From assembly GCF_004792295.1 (NCBI RefSeq), contig NZ_SRRY01000001.1, positions 1,312,501 through 1,376,500 on the forward strand: a stretch of 64,000 nt of DNA. The letters run 5' to 3'. The notes beneath the pieces were generated by a model. The model did not search any database. It saw only the letters and a list, made by a program, of their open reading frames with translations, and was not told the DNA's origin. The DNA is from Pseudoalteromonas sp. MEBiC 03607. GTDB lineage: Bacteria; Pseudomonadota; Gammaproteobacteria; Enterobacterales; Alteromonadaceae. Made by a program: the position numbers and the translations under genes. Below, in pieces: positions 26,075 to 35,635 of this stretch (position 1 is the stretch's first letter; each line of letters opens with the position of its first letter).

Positions 26075-27406
26075 TTATTGTTTATGTTGCGATGATAAGT
26101 CTGCACTAATCTGCTCAACAGTTTGATTATCAAGAATATACATTTTCATGATAAATGCGACAAGCATACTACCTATTGCTGGGTAAAGGGTAAATGAAAT
26201 CAAAATACCTGATAATGTTGTCTCGCTAAGCTCTGCGTTAGCCTCATAGCCATAAAAAGCCAATAGCCAGCCCGCAATTGCTCCACCTAGCGCCAACCCT
26301 AACTTAATGAAAAACACCACACTAGCATACACTAATCCTGTTAAGCGCTCGCCAGTTTTCCATTGCCCGTAATCGATGGTATCAGCCATTTTGGCCCAAA
26401 GTAGCGGGGTTGCCATTTGGGTGAAAAAGCACCAAAAGAAATAGATAACAAATGCCAACACAATCTGCTCGCTAGGCAACCAAAATGCAATACAGCTGAT
26501 AACAGCAGAAATATATTGTAAGCGTATGTATGCAGTTTTCTTGTCTACTCGCTTGCTTAGAGGGTTAGCACATGCACATCCAAGGATATTGCCTATCATG
26601 CCAATGGTTACAAAGTAGGTCACCAAATCAGCCTCGCCAAGCACATACTTAACATAGTAAATTGCTAAGGTAGTACGCAAAACCATACTGGTAAGTAGCA
26701 TTACAGCGGCAAAACACAGTACTTTAAAAGGACTATTTTGCCATAATGTATTGAAACGAGTTTTCCAACTAAGCGACGCATTGTTGTGTGCTGTAACTCG
26801 TTCTTTAGTGTAGCGAAAACAAATTAAAAATAGCACCACACCTAAGCCGCTCATCAGTGCCATTGTTAGCTGATAGCCCGTCGCGTTATCACCTTTACCT
26901 AGCCAGTTAACTAGGGGCAAAGTACATGCACTCACAATTAACCCGCCCAGCATACCAAAGACAAAACGGTATGATTGAATTGATACTCGCTCTTTCGGAT
27001 CGCTACTTAACACGCCACCTAACGCTGAATAGGGAATATTAATAGCGGTGTAGACCAGCATCAACAAAGTGTAAGTAACAAACGCATAAACTACTTTACC
27101 TGATTCAGGTAGGTCAGGGGTGGTAAAGGTGATCATACTGATCACCCCAAATGGTAAGGCAAGCCAAAGCAAGTAAGGGCGGTAGCTTCCCCACTTAGTG
27201 CGGGTCGCATCGGTTAGAGCCCCCATTAATGGATCGGTAATAGCATCGACAACTCTCACCACCAAAAATAAGGTGCCGACAACAGCAGGCGATATACCAA
27301 AAATATCTGTATAGAAAAACGTTAAGAATAACATCACTGTTTGAAAGATAATGTTACTTGCTGTATCGCCTAATCCGTAGGCTATCTTTTCTTTTTTTGT
27401 CAGCAT
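26075..27406 (-). CDS. GPH-family sugar:cation symporter
   Basis: A 443-residue inner-membrane transporter of the glycoside-pentoside-hexuronide family (relatives of MelB and XynB-type symporters). Twelve hydrophobic segments are visible; conserved stretches include EKIAYGLGDTASNIIFQTV at the N-terminus, VVDAITDPLMGALTDAT (about 48-64) with the acidic cation-site residues, and DTIDYGQWKTGERLTGLVYA in the second half. Flanked by GH1 beta-glucosidase and LacI genes, it probably imports a beta-glucoside for cleavage inside the cell. Gaps to neighbours are 24 bases on each side, consistent with one operon. Confidence 0.9.
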   Translation of the reverse strand: MLTKKEKIAYGLGDTASNIIFQTVMLFLTFFYTDIFGISPAVVGTLFLVVRVVDAITDPLMGALTDATRTKWGSYRPYLLWLALPFGVISMITFTTPDLPESGKVVYAFVTYTLLMLVYTAINIPYSALGGVLSSDPKERVSIQSYRFVFGMLGGLIVSACTLPLVNWLGKGDNATGYQLTMALMSGLGVVLFLICFRYTKERVTAHNNASLSWKTRFNTLWQNSPFKVLCFAAVMLLTSMVLRTTLAIYYVKYVLGEADLVTYFVTIGMIGNILGCACANPLSKRVDKKTAYIRLQYISAVISCIAFWLPSEQIVLAFVIYFFWCFFTQMATPLLWAKMADTIDYGQWKTGERLTGLVYASVVFFIKLGLALGGAIAGWLLAFYGYEANAELSETTLSGILISFTLYPAIGSMLVAFIMKMYILDNQTVEQISADLSSQHKQ

Positions 27407-27430
27407 GTGTGCTCTCGTGTGTTGTTATTT

Positions 27431-28759
27431 TTATCGTTGTCTTAATAATTCACGATATTGTTTTGCGCTTTCTTTCAAAATACGCTGCTGGCTATCATAG
27501 TCAATATACACTAACCCAAAGCGTTTCTCGTAGCCATACGCCCACTCAAAGTTGTCCATTAAGCTCCAAGCAAAGTAACCTTGAATATTAACGCCTTGAC
27601 GAATTGCTGCACAAACTGCATTTAAATGAGTGTGATAATAATCGACTCGCTCAACATCATACACTTCACCATTGTTGAGTGTATCAGCCATAGCTGCACC
27701 ATTCTCAGTTATGTACATTTTAGGCAAATCGTATTGCTGGTGCAGTGATACAAGCAGTTCAGTTAAGCCTTGCGGATAAACTTCCCAGCCCATATCGGTT
27801 ACACGTACATTGGCTAAACTTGCTTCTTCAAACCAGCCATCTGGAGTATTTTTGTAGTGTATGCGGGTATAATAATTAACACCAATAAAGTCGACGGCTT
27901 GGCTAATAATCGCCATGTCGTCAGCAAGTATTGTTGGTTTAACTTCATCTGCTAACTGATCAAATAGCGGAGGATAGCATCCGTCTAGTACGGCTTTTAT
28001 ATACCATTGATTATGATACTGATCAGCAAGCTCTGCGGCTTTGCTATCGGCAGCAGTTAGCGGATAAGTAGGGCTGAAGTTTAGCACGATACCGGCTTCT
28101 GTATTTGGGCAGTTTTCACGTAAAACCTGCATAGCTAGGCCATGGGCAAGTAATAGGTGATGAGCTGCTTGTCGGCCTGCCTGTTGTGATTTTACACCTG
28201 GTGCATGCACACCTACTTCGTAACCTAAATAAGCACTACAGAATGGCTCGTTTAAAGTTGCAAATGAGTCTACAAGATGACCGAGATGTTCAGTAACTAG
28301 CTCAGTATATTCTCTAAATTTGTAAGCTGTATCACGGTTTAACCAACCACCTTGATCTTCAAGATACTGAGGTAAATCCCAGTGATATAAAGTGACGTAG
28401 GTTTTGATGTTGCGCGCTTTTAATGCCGTTAGCAACTCAAGATAAAAAGCCATACCTTGTTTGTTTGCAGTCCCATCTTGATTCATGACTCTTGGCCAAG
28501 AAATTGATAAACGGTAAGCATCGACGGCTAAATCGGCAATCATTTCGACGTCTTTTTGCCAGTGAGCTATGTGTTCACAAGCGTTGTCGCCATTACTTTG
28601 ATCTGCAATAGCCCCTGGTTTTTCACAAAATGTGTCCCAAATACAATCAAGTCGAGTGTCGCGGGCGCCTTCGATTTGAAATGACGCTGTCGCTACACCA
28701 AAAGTGAATTCTGGTTTAAGCAAAAACGAATCAGGCAAAAGAGAAATAGATTTATACAC
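27431..28759 (-). CDS. Beta-glucosidase, glycoside hydrolase family 1
   Basis: A 442-residue GH1 enzyme without signal peptide, so cytoplasmic. Retaining-mechanism residues are visible: acid/base Glu171 in TLNEPF and nucleophile Glu352 in ITENGA. Other family marks are FTFGVATASFQIEGA (about 18-32), YHWDLPQ (125-131), NYYTRIHY, and WSLMDNFEWAYGYEKRFGL near the end. It should release glucose from beta-glucosides imported by the adjacent symporter. The start is a GTG at 28757-28759 with AAGGAT 9 to 14 bases upstream; the nearby ATG is in another frame. First gene of the minus-strand operon, controlled from the region with two LacI-type operators. Confidence 0.93.
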   Translation of the reverse strand: MYKSISLLPDSFLLKPEFTFGVATASFQIEGARDTRLDCIWDTFCEKPGAIADQSNGDNACEHIAHWQKDVEMIADLAVDAYRLSISWPRVMNQDGTANKQGMAFYLELLTALKARNIKTYVTLYHWDLPQYLEDQGGWLNRDTAYKFREYTELVTEHLGHLVDSFATLNEPFCSAYLGYEVGVHAPGVKSQQAGRQAAHHLLLAHGLAMQVLRENCPNTEAGIVLNFSPTYPLTAADSKAAELADQYHNQWYIKAVLDGCYPPLFDQLADEVKPTILADDMAIISQAVDFIGVNYYTRIHYKNTPDGWFEEASLANVRVTDMGWEVYPQGLTELLVSLHQQYDLPKMYITENGAAMADTLNNGEVYDVERVDYYHTHLNAVCAAIRQGVNIQGYFAWSLMDNFEWAYGYEKRFGLVYIDYDSQQRILKESAKQYRELLRQR

Positions 28760-28817
28760 TGAAGAGTCATCCTTCGCATTGATAATGTAAGGCTGCCAAA
28801 GGCATATACAGTCTATC

Positions 28818-28831
28818 TGTAAGCGCTTACA
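28818..28831. promoter_or_regulatory. LacI-type operator 1
   Basis: A perfect 14-base palindrome TGTAAGCGCTTACA with the CG centre of LacI-family sites, about 60 bases upstream of the GH1 start. An identical copy lies 59 bases away, close to a whole number of helical turns plus a half, in the same divergent promoter region. Likely bound by the LacI-family regulator encoded at 25053-26051. Confidence 0.82.
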
Positions 28832-28876
28832 TTTTTATTGTAAATAAATTGCTAATTATATTTAATATGATATAAA

Positions 28877-28890
28877 TGTAAGCGCTTACA
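28877..28890. promoter_or_regulatory. LacI-type operator 2
   Basis: Second perfect copy of TGTAAGCGCTTACA, here extended to an 18-base palindrome AATGTAAGCGCTTACATT. It lies about 97 bases before the sugar MFS start, so this copy is placed to control the plus-strand MFS-GH3 unit while the other is nearer GH1. Confidence 0.85.
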
Positions 28891-28986
28891 TTTGATGTTG
28901 CAACATTTTTCGCTATTTGTTGTTAGTAGTTTAGTTCTGGATATGCTGTAACAAACTGATAAATATAATTAACTAGAGATAAAATT

Positions 28987-30252
28987 ATGGCTCATGTATC
29001 AACGCCTGTTGCGGCTTCAGCTAGCCAAGCTGATATGCCTAAGCAACACTTTGCACTGGCATCATTGACCACGTTATTTTTCATGTGGGGGTTCATAACG
29101 TGTTTGAATGATATTTTAATCCCTTACTTAAAAGGTATGTTTTCGCTTAACTACACGCAAGCCATGTTGGTGCAGTTTTGCTTTTTTGGTGCTTATTTTG
29201 TGATGTCTATCCCCGCGGGTAAATTGGTCAGCCGTATTGGTTACCAGTTTGGTATTGTTGTGGGCTTGGTGGTTGCCGCCATTGGTTGTGCCTTGTTTTA
29301 TCCTGCTGCAGTAGCACATGTTTACGAATTATTTTTACTAGCATTATTCGTGCTTGCATCGGGTATTACTATTTTACAAGTATCTGCAAACCCTTACGTG
29401 AGTGTCCTTGGTCCACAAAAAACCGCGTCATCTCGATTAACGATGACACAAGCTTTCAACTCACTTGGTACTACCGTCGCTCCTATCTTTGGTGGTTGGC
29501 TAATTTTATCTGAAGTCAGTCATGCAACCGCAGAGCAAGTAAAGTTACCTTATTTGTTACTGTCATTAAGCTTATTAGTTCTTGCCGTTATTTTTGCTTT
29601 TTTAAAGCTGCCTAAACTAGGTAGAGAAAGTGATAATGAAGCTGCACATCAAGACTTAGAAGATTTTGTTGACTTAGGCAGTGTGTGGAAATACCGCCAT
29701 TTAATTTTAGGCGCAGTAGGTATTTTTGTTTATGTGGGTGCTGAAGTTGCTATTGGTAGTTTTTTAGTTGGTTTTTTAACTTTAGATAATATTGCTGGTT
29801 TAGCTGAAAAAGAAGCCGCTCACTATATTAGTTATTATTTTGCCGGTGCGATGGTTGGCCGTTTTATTGGCGCTGCTGTGATGCAAAAATTTGATGCGGG
29901 CAAAGTGCTTGCGTGTCATGGCTTACTTGCTGTGGTGTTAATTGTGATCGCAATGACAGGTGAAGGCAGCCTGGCTATGTGGGCGATTCTTTTAGTTGGG
30001 CTTTGTAACTCAATTATGTTCCCAACTATTTTTAGCCTTGCGCTTCATGGCCTAGGTAAATACACCTCAAAAGGTTCTGGTATTTTGTGCTTAGCGATTG
30101 TTGGTGGCGCAATTATTCCATTATTGCAAGGTGTTATGGCTGATGCTATTGGCGTGCAACTGGCGCTCTTTCTACCTATCGCGTGCTACTTATACATTAC
30201 TTATTTTGCGCTAGTTGGCTCAAAAGTATCAACTCAGACTTCAAAGGTGTAA
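28987..30252 (+). CDS. Sugar MFS transporter, FucP/GluP-like
   Basis: A 421-residue twelve-helix transporter of the fucose/glucose-galactose proton symporter group. Typical stretches are [20 protein letters not shown] (helix 1 with the conserved Asn-Asp), [38 protein letters not shown], and [16 protein letters not shown]. It is divergent from the GH1 gene, shares the operator region, and is followed after two bases by a GH3 lipoprotein, so it probably takes up glucose released in the periplasm by that enzyme. RBS is weak (AGAG). Confidence 0.92.
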   Translation: MAHVSTPVAASASQADMPKQHFALASLTTLFFMWGFITCLNDILIPYLKGMFSLNYTQAMLVQFCFFGAYFVMSIPAGKLVSRIGYQFGIVVGLVVAAIGCALFYPAAVAHVYELFLLALFVLASGITILQVSANPYVSVLGPQKTASSRLTMTQAFNSLGTTVAPIFGGWLILSEVSHATAEQVKLPYLLLSLSLLVLAVIFAFLKLPKLGRESDNEAAHQDLEDFVDLGSVWKYRHLILGAVGIFVYVGAEVAIGSFLVGFLTLDNIAGLAEKEAAHYISYYFAGAMVGRFIGAAVMQKFDAGKVLACHGLLAVVLIVIAMTGEGSLAMWAILLVGLCNSIMFPTIFSLALHGLGKYTSKGSGILCLAIVGGAIIPLLQGVMADAIGVQLALFLPIACYLYITYFALVGSKVSTQTSKV

Positions 30253-30254
30253 AT

Positions 30255-32771
30255 ATGAAATTGAAAAATACATTCACCCTCGGCTCTTTAATGATTGCAA
30301 GTATGGGGCTGTTAGGTTGTGCTGAGCAAGAAGTAACAGTTAAAGAAAAAGTGAAGCAAGAAATCTGGCCACATATTGAAACCGGGATCGCTGAAGACCC
30401 TGAGCTTGAAGCTAAGATTGCTAAGATGTTAGCCGGTATGACGCTTGAGCAAAAAATTGCACAAATGATCCAACCTGAAATTCGTGATATTACCGTTGAA
30501 GATATGCGTAAATACGGGTTTGGTTCTTACCTTAATGGTGGTGGTGCATTTCCTAATAACGACAAACATGCCAAGGCTTCTGATTGGATTGATCTTGCTG
30601 AAAAAATGTATCAAGCCTCAATTGATGACTCATTAGATGGCAGCAAAATTCCAACTATGTGGGGCACCGATGCAGTACATGGTCACAACAATGTGATTGG
30701 CGCTACATTATTCCCTCATAACATTGGTTTAGGGGCAACAAATAACCCTGAGCTAATTGAGAAAATTGCAGCCGCTACAGCACAAGAAGTAATGGTGACG
30801 GGCATTGATTGGGTGTTTGCACCAACAGTCGCCGTTGTTCGTGACGATCGTTGGGGCCGTACTTACGAAGGCTACTCTGAAGACCCTGAAATCGTTAAAG
30901 CATATTCGGCAGCCATCGTAAAAGGCTTACAAGGAGCTGTTGATAAAGATTTTCTGTCTGATAAACGCGTGATCAGTACTGTTAAACACTTTTTAGGTGA
31001 TGGCGGTACAGAAGGGGGCGATGATCAAGGTAATAACACCTCGTCTGAACAAGAGTTATTCGAAATTCATGCACAAGGTTATGTTGGTGGTTTAGGTGCA
31101 GGTGCACAAACCGTGATGGCGTCATTTAACAGCTGGAATGGCGAGAAAATTCACGGTAGTAAATACCTACTTACTGATGTACTAAAAGGTAAAATGGGCT
31201 TTGATGGCTTTGTCGTCGGCGATTGGAATGGTCACGGTCAAATTCCTGGTTGTAACAATGCAGATTGTGCGCAAGCTGCAAATGCAGGCCTTGATGTGTA
31301 TATGGTTCCAACAGATGCATGGAAACCATTATATGAAAACTTAATTAAGCAGGTTAAGAACGGCGAAATTGCGCAAAGTCGTATTGATGATGCGGTTACC
31401 CGTATTCTTCGTGTAAAAATGCGTGCAGGCTTATTTGATAAGCCAAGTCCTGCTAAGCGCCCGCTTTCTGGTAAAACAGAGATCATTGGCAGTGCAGAGC
31501 ATCGCGCAGTTGCAAAACAAGCGGTACGTGAATCACTGGTTCTTCTGAAAAATAAACAGCAGCTGTTACCATTATCACCAAAAGCCAATGTACTAGTTGC
31601 TGGTTTAGGTGCTGATAATATTGGTATGCAGTCAGGTGGTTGGACTATCACATGGCAGGGTACAGGCAATGAAAATAGTGACTTCCCTGGTGGTACTTCA
31701 ATTTTTGATGGTATTAAAAAGACCGTTGAGCAAGCCGGTGGGCAAGTTCAGTATGATCTAAATGGCGAATTTGAAACTAAGCCAGATGTAGCGATTGTCG
31801 TGTTTGGTGAGCAGCCATATGCTGAAGGTAATGGTGATTTAGACAACCTTGAATACCAACGTGGTAATAAAACAGATCTAGCCCTACTTAAAAAGCTAAA
31901 AGAAGCGGGTATTCCCGTGGTATCGCTATTTATTAGTGGTCGCCCAATGTGGGTGAATGCAGAGCTAAATGCCAGTGATGCGTTTGTTGCAACTTGGCTG
32001 CCAGGTAGTGAAGGTGACGCCATAAGCGATGTGCTTTTTAAAAATGCAGATGGTTCAATCAATCATGACTTTAAAGGTAAGCTGTCATTCTCATGGCCAA
32101 ATGATCCAATCGGCAATCAAAACCGTGGCGATAAAGATTACGCACCACTTCTGCCATACGGCTTTGGTTTAACATATGAAGATGAGAATACCCTAGCTGA
32201 CAATCTTGATGAAACTTCTCAGGTGACAAGTGAACTTGAAGATCTAGTAATGTTTGAGCGAGCAATTAAGTCGCCTTGGTCACTTCAGTTGCAAAGTGGC
32301 AGTGAATTGCAAGCAATGACGAGTAGTCGAGCTGCTGTAAATGCAGTAAGTGTAAAAACCTTTGATAAAGACGTACAAGAAGATGCTCGTGCCATTAGTT
32401 TTAACGGTAAAGAGCCTGCATCAGTGCGTTTAGTGGCTGCGTTTCCGTCAGATTTACGCTCGTACGTTGAGAAAAATGGTCAACTTGAGATGTTAATTAA
32501 AGTTGATAAAGCGGCTGATGCTCCTTTAATGTTAGGTATGCAATGTGGTGAAAACTGTGAAGGCCAGTTTGATATTCGCGAGCGACTAGCAGACACGGCC
32601 GAATGGCAAACTATCTCTGTAAACTTAGCTTGTTTTGCAGATAAAGGTGTCAATCTAGCGCAGGTATTTTCGCCTTGGCAGTTGGCAACCGACGGAGCAT
32701 GGCAGGTGTCGATTGCTCATTTAAGCGTTGGTGTGACCGATAACCAAGAATTGACGAATACTTGTAAGTAA
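30255..32771 (+). CDS. Glycoside hydrolase family 3 exo-beta-glucanase lipoprotein
   Basis: An 838-residue GH3 enzyme. The N-terminus is a lipoprotein signal with lipobox LLGC (Cys22), so it should be anchored facing the periplasm or surface. The (beta/alpha)8 domain (about 50-430) has the substrate motif TVKHFLGDGGTEGG (about 242-255) and catalytic nucleophile Asp323 in FVVGDWNGHG; a second alpha/beta domain (about 440-665) follows, then a C-terminal beta-rich extension. The pattern is that of exo-1,3/1,4-beta-glucan glucohydrolases of marine Alteromonadales. ATG 30255 is preferred since AAAGGTG stands 5 bases upstream; an upstream in-frame start lies inside the MFS gene. Co-transcribed with the sugar MFS gene. 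Confidence 0.92.
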   Translation: MKLKNTFTLGSLMIASMGLLGCAEQEVTVKEKVKQEIWPHIETGIAEDPELEAKIAKMLAGMTLEQKIAQMIQPEIRDITVEDMRKYGFGSYLNGGGAFPNNDKHAKASDWIDLAEKMYQASIDDSLDGSKIPTMWGTDAVHGHNNVIGATLFPHNIGLGATNNPELIEKIAAATAQEVMVTGIDWVFAPTVAVVRDDRWGRTYEGYSEDPEIVKAYSAAIVKGLQGAVDKDFLSDKRVISTVKHFLGDGGTEGGDDQGNNTSSEQELFEIHAQGYVGGLGAGAQTVMASFNSWNGEKIHGSKYLLTDVLKGKMGFDGFVVGDWNGHGQIPGCNNADCAQAANAGLDVYMVPTDAWKPLYENLIKQVKNGEIAQSRIDDAVTRILRVKMRAGLFDKPSPAKRPLSGKTEIIGSAEHRAVAKQAVRESLVLLKNKQQLLPLSPKANVLVAGLGADNIGMQSGGWTITWQGTGNENSDFPGGTSIFDGIKKTVEQAGGQVQYDLNGEFETKPDVAIVVFGEQPYAEGNGDLDNLEYQRGNKTDLALLKKLKEAGIPVVSLFISGRPMWVNAELNASDAFVATWLPGSEGDAISDVLFKNADGSINHDFKGKLSFSWPNDPIGNQNRGDKDYAPLLPYGFGLTYEDENTLADNLDETSQVTSELEDLVMFERAIKSPWSLQLQSGSELQAMTSSRAAVNAVSVKTFDKDVQEDARAISFNGKEPASVRLVAAFPSDLRSYVEKNGQLEMLIKVDKAADAPLMLGMQCGENCEGQFDIRERLADTAEWQTISVNLACFADKGVNLAQVFSPWQLATDGAWQVSIAHLSVGVTDNQELTNTCK

Positions 32772-32804
32772 CAACTCCTCCCTTACGTCCTTTTGGTTAA
32801 CAGG

Positions 32805-32834
32805 TAACATACTGCCTGTTAACCACTTTCTCTT
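32805..32834 (+). terminator. Hairpin after the GH3 gene
   Basis: GGTTAACAGG and CCTGTTAACC are perfect 10-base arms around a 10-base loop, 33 bases after the GH3 stop. The sequence after it (ACTTTCTCTTTA) is T-rich but not a clean T-run, so this is a probable but not ideal terminator. Confidence 0.55.
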
Positions 32835-32945
32835 TATCAAGAGCTTTACTCTACTACATAGTTTAGTACTGTTGTCTTTCATCTTCAGTTAGAATTACTC
32901 AATGATATACGTGTTTGCCTAAGTTTTACTTAAAAGGATCTGGTT

Positions 32946-33557
32946 ATGCATTCAGTAAAATTAGCCTCTGAAGAATTTACACCGAGTAAGATTGTCTGCG
33001 TTGGACGCAATTACGCCGAGCATATTGCCGAGCTAAATAATGAAACTCCTACCAGCATGGTATTGTTTGTGAAACCTAATAGTGCAATTTCGCAACAGCT
33101 CCATGCCGAGCATAATGGTGAAGCTCTACATTATGAAACTGAGCTTTGCTTTCTGATAAAAAATAAACAGTTGGCTGGAGTTGGATTAGGTCTCGATTTA
33201 ACTAAGCGCTCGTTACAAAGCGCATTAAAAGAAAAGGGATTACCTTGGGAGCGTGCAAAAGCCTTTAATGGCGCAGCACTATTTACTGAGTTTGTTAGTT
33301 GTGATGAAGCTTTGGCGTATCAATTTAATTTGCAAATAGATGGTAAGGAAGTGCAGTTTGGTGATACTCAGCTAATGCTGCATGATGCACAGCAAATTTT
33401 ATCCGAAATTAGTGAGTTCATGGATTTAGAAGATGGTGACATCATCATGACCGGCACCCCTAAAGGTGTAGGTAAGGTAACCTCAGGCGCTATATTTAAG
33501 GTGACTTTGCAGGCGGCTGAGCAGACTCTTTTGAGCCATCAGTGGCAATCACGTTAA
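32946..33557 (+). CDS. Fumarylacetoacetate hydrolase-family protein
   Basis: A 203-residue single-domain FAH-family enzyme (YcgM-like). The start CVGRNYAEHIAELNNE (about 19-34), the metal-binding YETELCFLI motif with two glutamates (about 66-74), and the end block DGDIIMTGTPKGVG (about 168-181) are typical. Members hydrolyse or decarboxylate dicarbonyl compounds such as acylpyruvates or oxaloacetate; substrate here is not predicted. The 3' end overlaps the convergent binding-protein gene by 62 bases. Confidence 0.88.
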   Translation: MHSVKLASEEFTPSKIVCVGRNYAEHIAELNNETPTSMVLFVKPNSAISQQLHAEHNGEALHYETELCFLIKNKQLAGVGLGLDLTKRSLQSALKEKGLPWERAKAFNGAALFTEFVSCDEALAYQFNLQIDGKEVQFGDTQLMLHDAQQILSEISEFMDLEDGDIIMTGTPKGVGKVTSGAIFKVTLQAAEQTLLSHQWQSR

Positions 33558-34434
33558 GTGGCTCTAAAATATAACGCTGATAATGTGACGAAAACTCAGG
33601 AAAGCTTTGCTCTAGCCAAATGCGTTGGCTAAGTTGATATTTTTCATCAGCCAAAATCTTATTTTTTAGTACAGTGTTTATTTTTGCTAAAACTTTTTCG
33701 GCGTAATTGTTTGGTGCACTAGATGAGCAACCTATTGCACCGAATATCTTATTTTTTTCAGGAATATTTACGGCCAATTTTTGAATATTCTTTTGGTTTT
33801 TCTGATTGTAGTAATCAGCAACAAAAGGGTATTCAATGGTGTAATCAATATAGCCATGTTCAAGCTGGGAAAGCAGTGCGTAATTAGCATTACTACCAGT
33901 ACTACTTAGTGCAGCACTCTCGTATAGCTTTGTATTAATTGCAATAGTGTCTATCAGGTTACCGAACTTACGAGCATCATTTTGACCATAAATGAAGTTG
34001 GCATCGGTCAGTAAAGAAATTAATGAGACTGGGTTGCCGTGTTTTTGCGTAATCTTTACTGCGGTGTCAGGGGTACTTAAAACACTAAATGGAGGATAGA
34101 CCGTCGTTGGAATCGAGTAGGTTGCGCGATTGGTCTTTTCCTCACGGTGGATCATACAGGCATAACACGCCATATGGCCTTCATCGAGGTATTTACTGCC
34201 TCTTTTTTGCGGCAACATCACCTTGGTGTGTTTAATCTCTGGTAAGGCTTCAATCAACATATCGGTGATTTCGTTGCACAAGCCGCCATACGGGTTAGCT
34301 TGGCTTTTCTCTATATAGAATGGTTTACCATCATTTTCAAGCCAAGTAATTGAAAGTTGTTCTGAGGCACAAGTGATTGGGGTAAGCAATATACCAGTAA
34401 CAATGCATAATACTTGTTTTACGTATTTACTCAT
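33496..34434 (-). CDS. Periplasmic substrate-binding-like protein (TIGR02285-like)
   Basis: A 312-residue secreted protein with a signal peptide (about 1-23, MSKYVKQVLCIVTGILL through ITCAS) and a fold like the family 3 solute-binding proteins: ITWLENDGKPFYIEK at the start of lobe 1, CNEITDMLIEALPE, and a second-lobe stretch around 175-260. It resembles the conserved family once called TIGR02285, whose members occur without ABC permease genes, as here. The ligand is unknown. Its C-terminus is encoded by sequence that also ends the convergent FAH-family gene, leaving no space for a terminator. Confidence 0.78.
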   Translation of the reverse strand: MSKYVKQVLCIVTGILLTPITCASEQLSITWLENDGKPFYIEKSQANPYGGLCNEITDMLIEALPEIKHTKVMLPQKRGSKYLDEGHMACYACMIHREEKTNRATYSIPTTVYPPFSVLSTPDTAVKITQKHGNPVSLISLLTDANFIYGQNDARKFGNLIDTIAINTKLYESAALSSTGSNANYALLSQLEHGYIDYTIEYPFVADYYNQKNQKNIQKLAVNIPEKNKIFGAIGCSSSAPNNYAEKVLAKINTVLKNKILADEKYQLSQRIWLEQSFPEFSSHYQRYILEPLNVIATDGSKESAQPPAKSP

Positions 34435-34524
34435 CGATAACCCAAATACTAGAGTACTGTTAACAACTATACACTAAAGTATGGATAAATTTGTAGATAA
34501 AACTTTAAAATGATAAATAAGTGC

Positions 34525-34553
34525 TAGTGAGTCTACTGAAGGTAGACTCACTA
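34525..34553. terminator. Hairpin after the aldo/keto reductase gene
   Basis: TAGTGAGTCTAC and GTAGACTCACTA are perfect 12-base arms around TGAAG, 18 bases past the stop of the minus-strand reductase gene. No clean T-run follows on either strand, so termination strength is uncertain. Confidence 0.5.
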
Positions 34554-34570
34554 ATGTTTTAGAAGATAGC

Positions 34571-35623
34571 TTAGAATGGCATCGGATAGCGGTTAAATAC
34601 GTCAGCGATTTTATCGTTAGCTTCATCGCTTAATTGCACCGAGAAAGCATCGATATTTTCTTTTAACTGCGCCATCGATGTTGCACCAATAATCGTTGAA
34701 CTCACACCATCTACTTGATTACACCAAGCAAGCGCGAGCTGTGAAGGCGTTAAATTAAAGGCGTTAGCAATTTCAACATATTCAGCAATTGCAGCTTGCG
34801 ATTGTGCTGTGTCTCTAAATAGGCCATTACGTTGTACTAGCGTCCAGCGGCTACCTTCTGGGCGCGCACCATTTAAGTACTTACCACTTAACATGCCACC
34901 ACCCAGCGGTGACCATGGTAGGTAAGCAATATCTTCATGAATACATTGCTCAATCAAATACGGCCAATCTTTGGCATGCAACAAACTAAACTCGTTTTGA
35001 ATTGATACCATACGCGGAAGGTTATGTTGTTCGCTTAAACGCAGGTACTGGCTAATGCCCCACGGAGTATCATCAGATAAACCACAGTGTTTAATTTTAC
35101 CTGCTTTTACACAATCATTCAGACCTTCGAGGATATCTAACATGCCAGCGATATTTTGCTCGGTGTCAGCCTCCGAGAAGCGCACTTTACCTGGCCACTG
35201 TTTACCAAAGTGTGGCGAAGTACGATTAGGCCAATGTAACTGGTATAAATCGATAACATCAGTTTGTAAGCGTTTGAGTGAAGCATCAACAGCTTCAACT
35301 ACTGCCTGGCGAGTAATGTCGCCCGCATCGCGTACCCAAGGCAAGCCGTTACCTGCAATTTTAGTGGCAATAACAAGGTTATCGCGTTTGTCTTTGTTAC
35401 GAGCTAACCAGTTACCGATGATCTGTTCTGTTTTACCATAGGTGTCAGGAGAAGGTGGCACTGCATACATTTCTGCAGTATCGATAAAGTTAACGCCTTT
35501 ATCTAATGCATAGGCGATTTGTTCATCGGCATCGGCTTGGTTGTTTTGCATACCCCATGTCATGCTACCTAAGCAAACACGAGATACATCAATACCACTT
35601 CGACCAAGTGGGCTATAAAGCAT
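34571..35623 (-). CDS. NADP(H)-dependent aldo/keto reductase, Tas-like
   Basis: A 350-residue TIM-barrel oxidoreductase close in pattern to E. coli Tas. The catalytic tetrad is visible: Asp and Tyr in NFIDTAEMYAVPP (about 50-62), Lys in LVIATKIAG (about 88), and His in LYQLHWPNRT (about 133). GKYLNGARPEGSRWTL and STIIGATSMAQLKENIDAF at the C-terminal side are family blocks for NADP binding. Substrate is unknown. It is followed upstream on the same strand by the thioesterase gene with 12 bases between, so the two may form an operon with the thioesterase first. Confidence 0.9.
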   Translation of the reverse strand: MLYSPLGRSGIDVSRVCLGSMTWGMQNNQADADEQIAYALDKGVNFIDTAEMYAVPPSPDTYGKTEQIIGNWLARNKDKRDNLVIATKIAGNGLPWVRDAGDITRQAVVEAVDASLKRLQTDVIDLYQLHWPNRTSPHFGKQWPGKVRFSEADTEQNIAGMLDILEGLNDCVKAGKIKHCGLSDDTPWGISQYLRLSEQHNLPRMVSIQNEFSLLHAKDWPYLIEQCIHEDIAYLPWSPLGGGMLSGKYLNGARPEGSRWTLVQRNGLFRDTAQSQAAIAEYVEIANAFNLTPSQLALAWCNQVDGVSSTIIGATSMAQLKENIDAFSVQLSDEANDKIADVFNRYPMPF

Positions 35624-35635
35624 AATAGATCCTTG

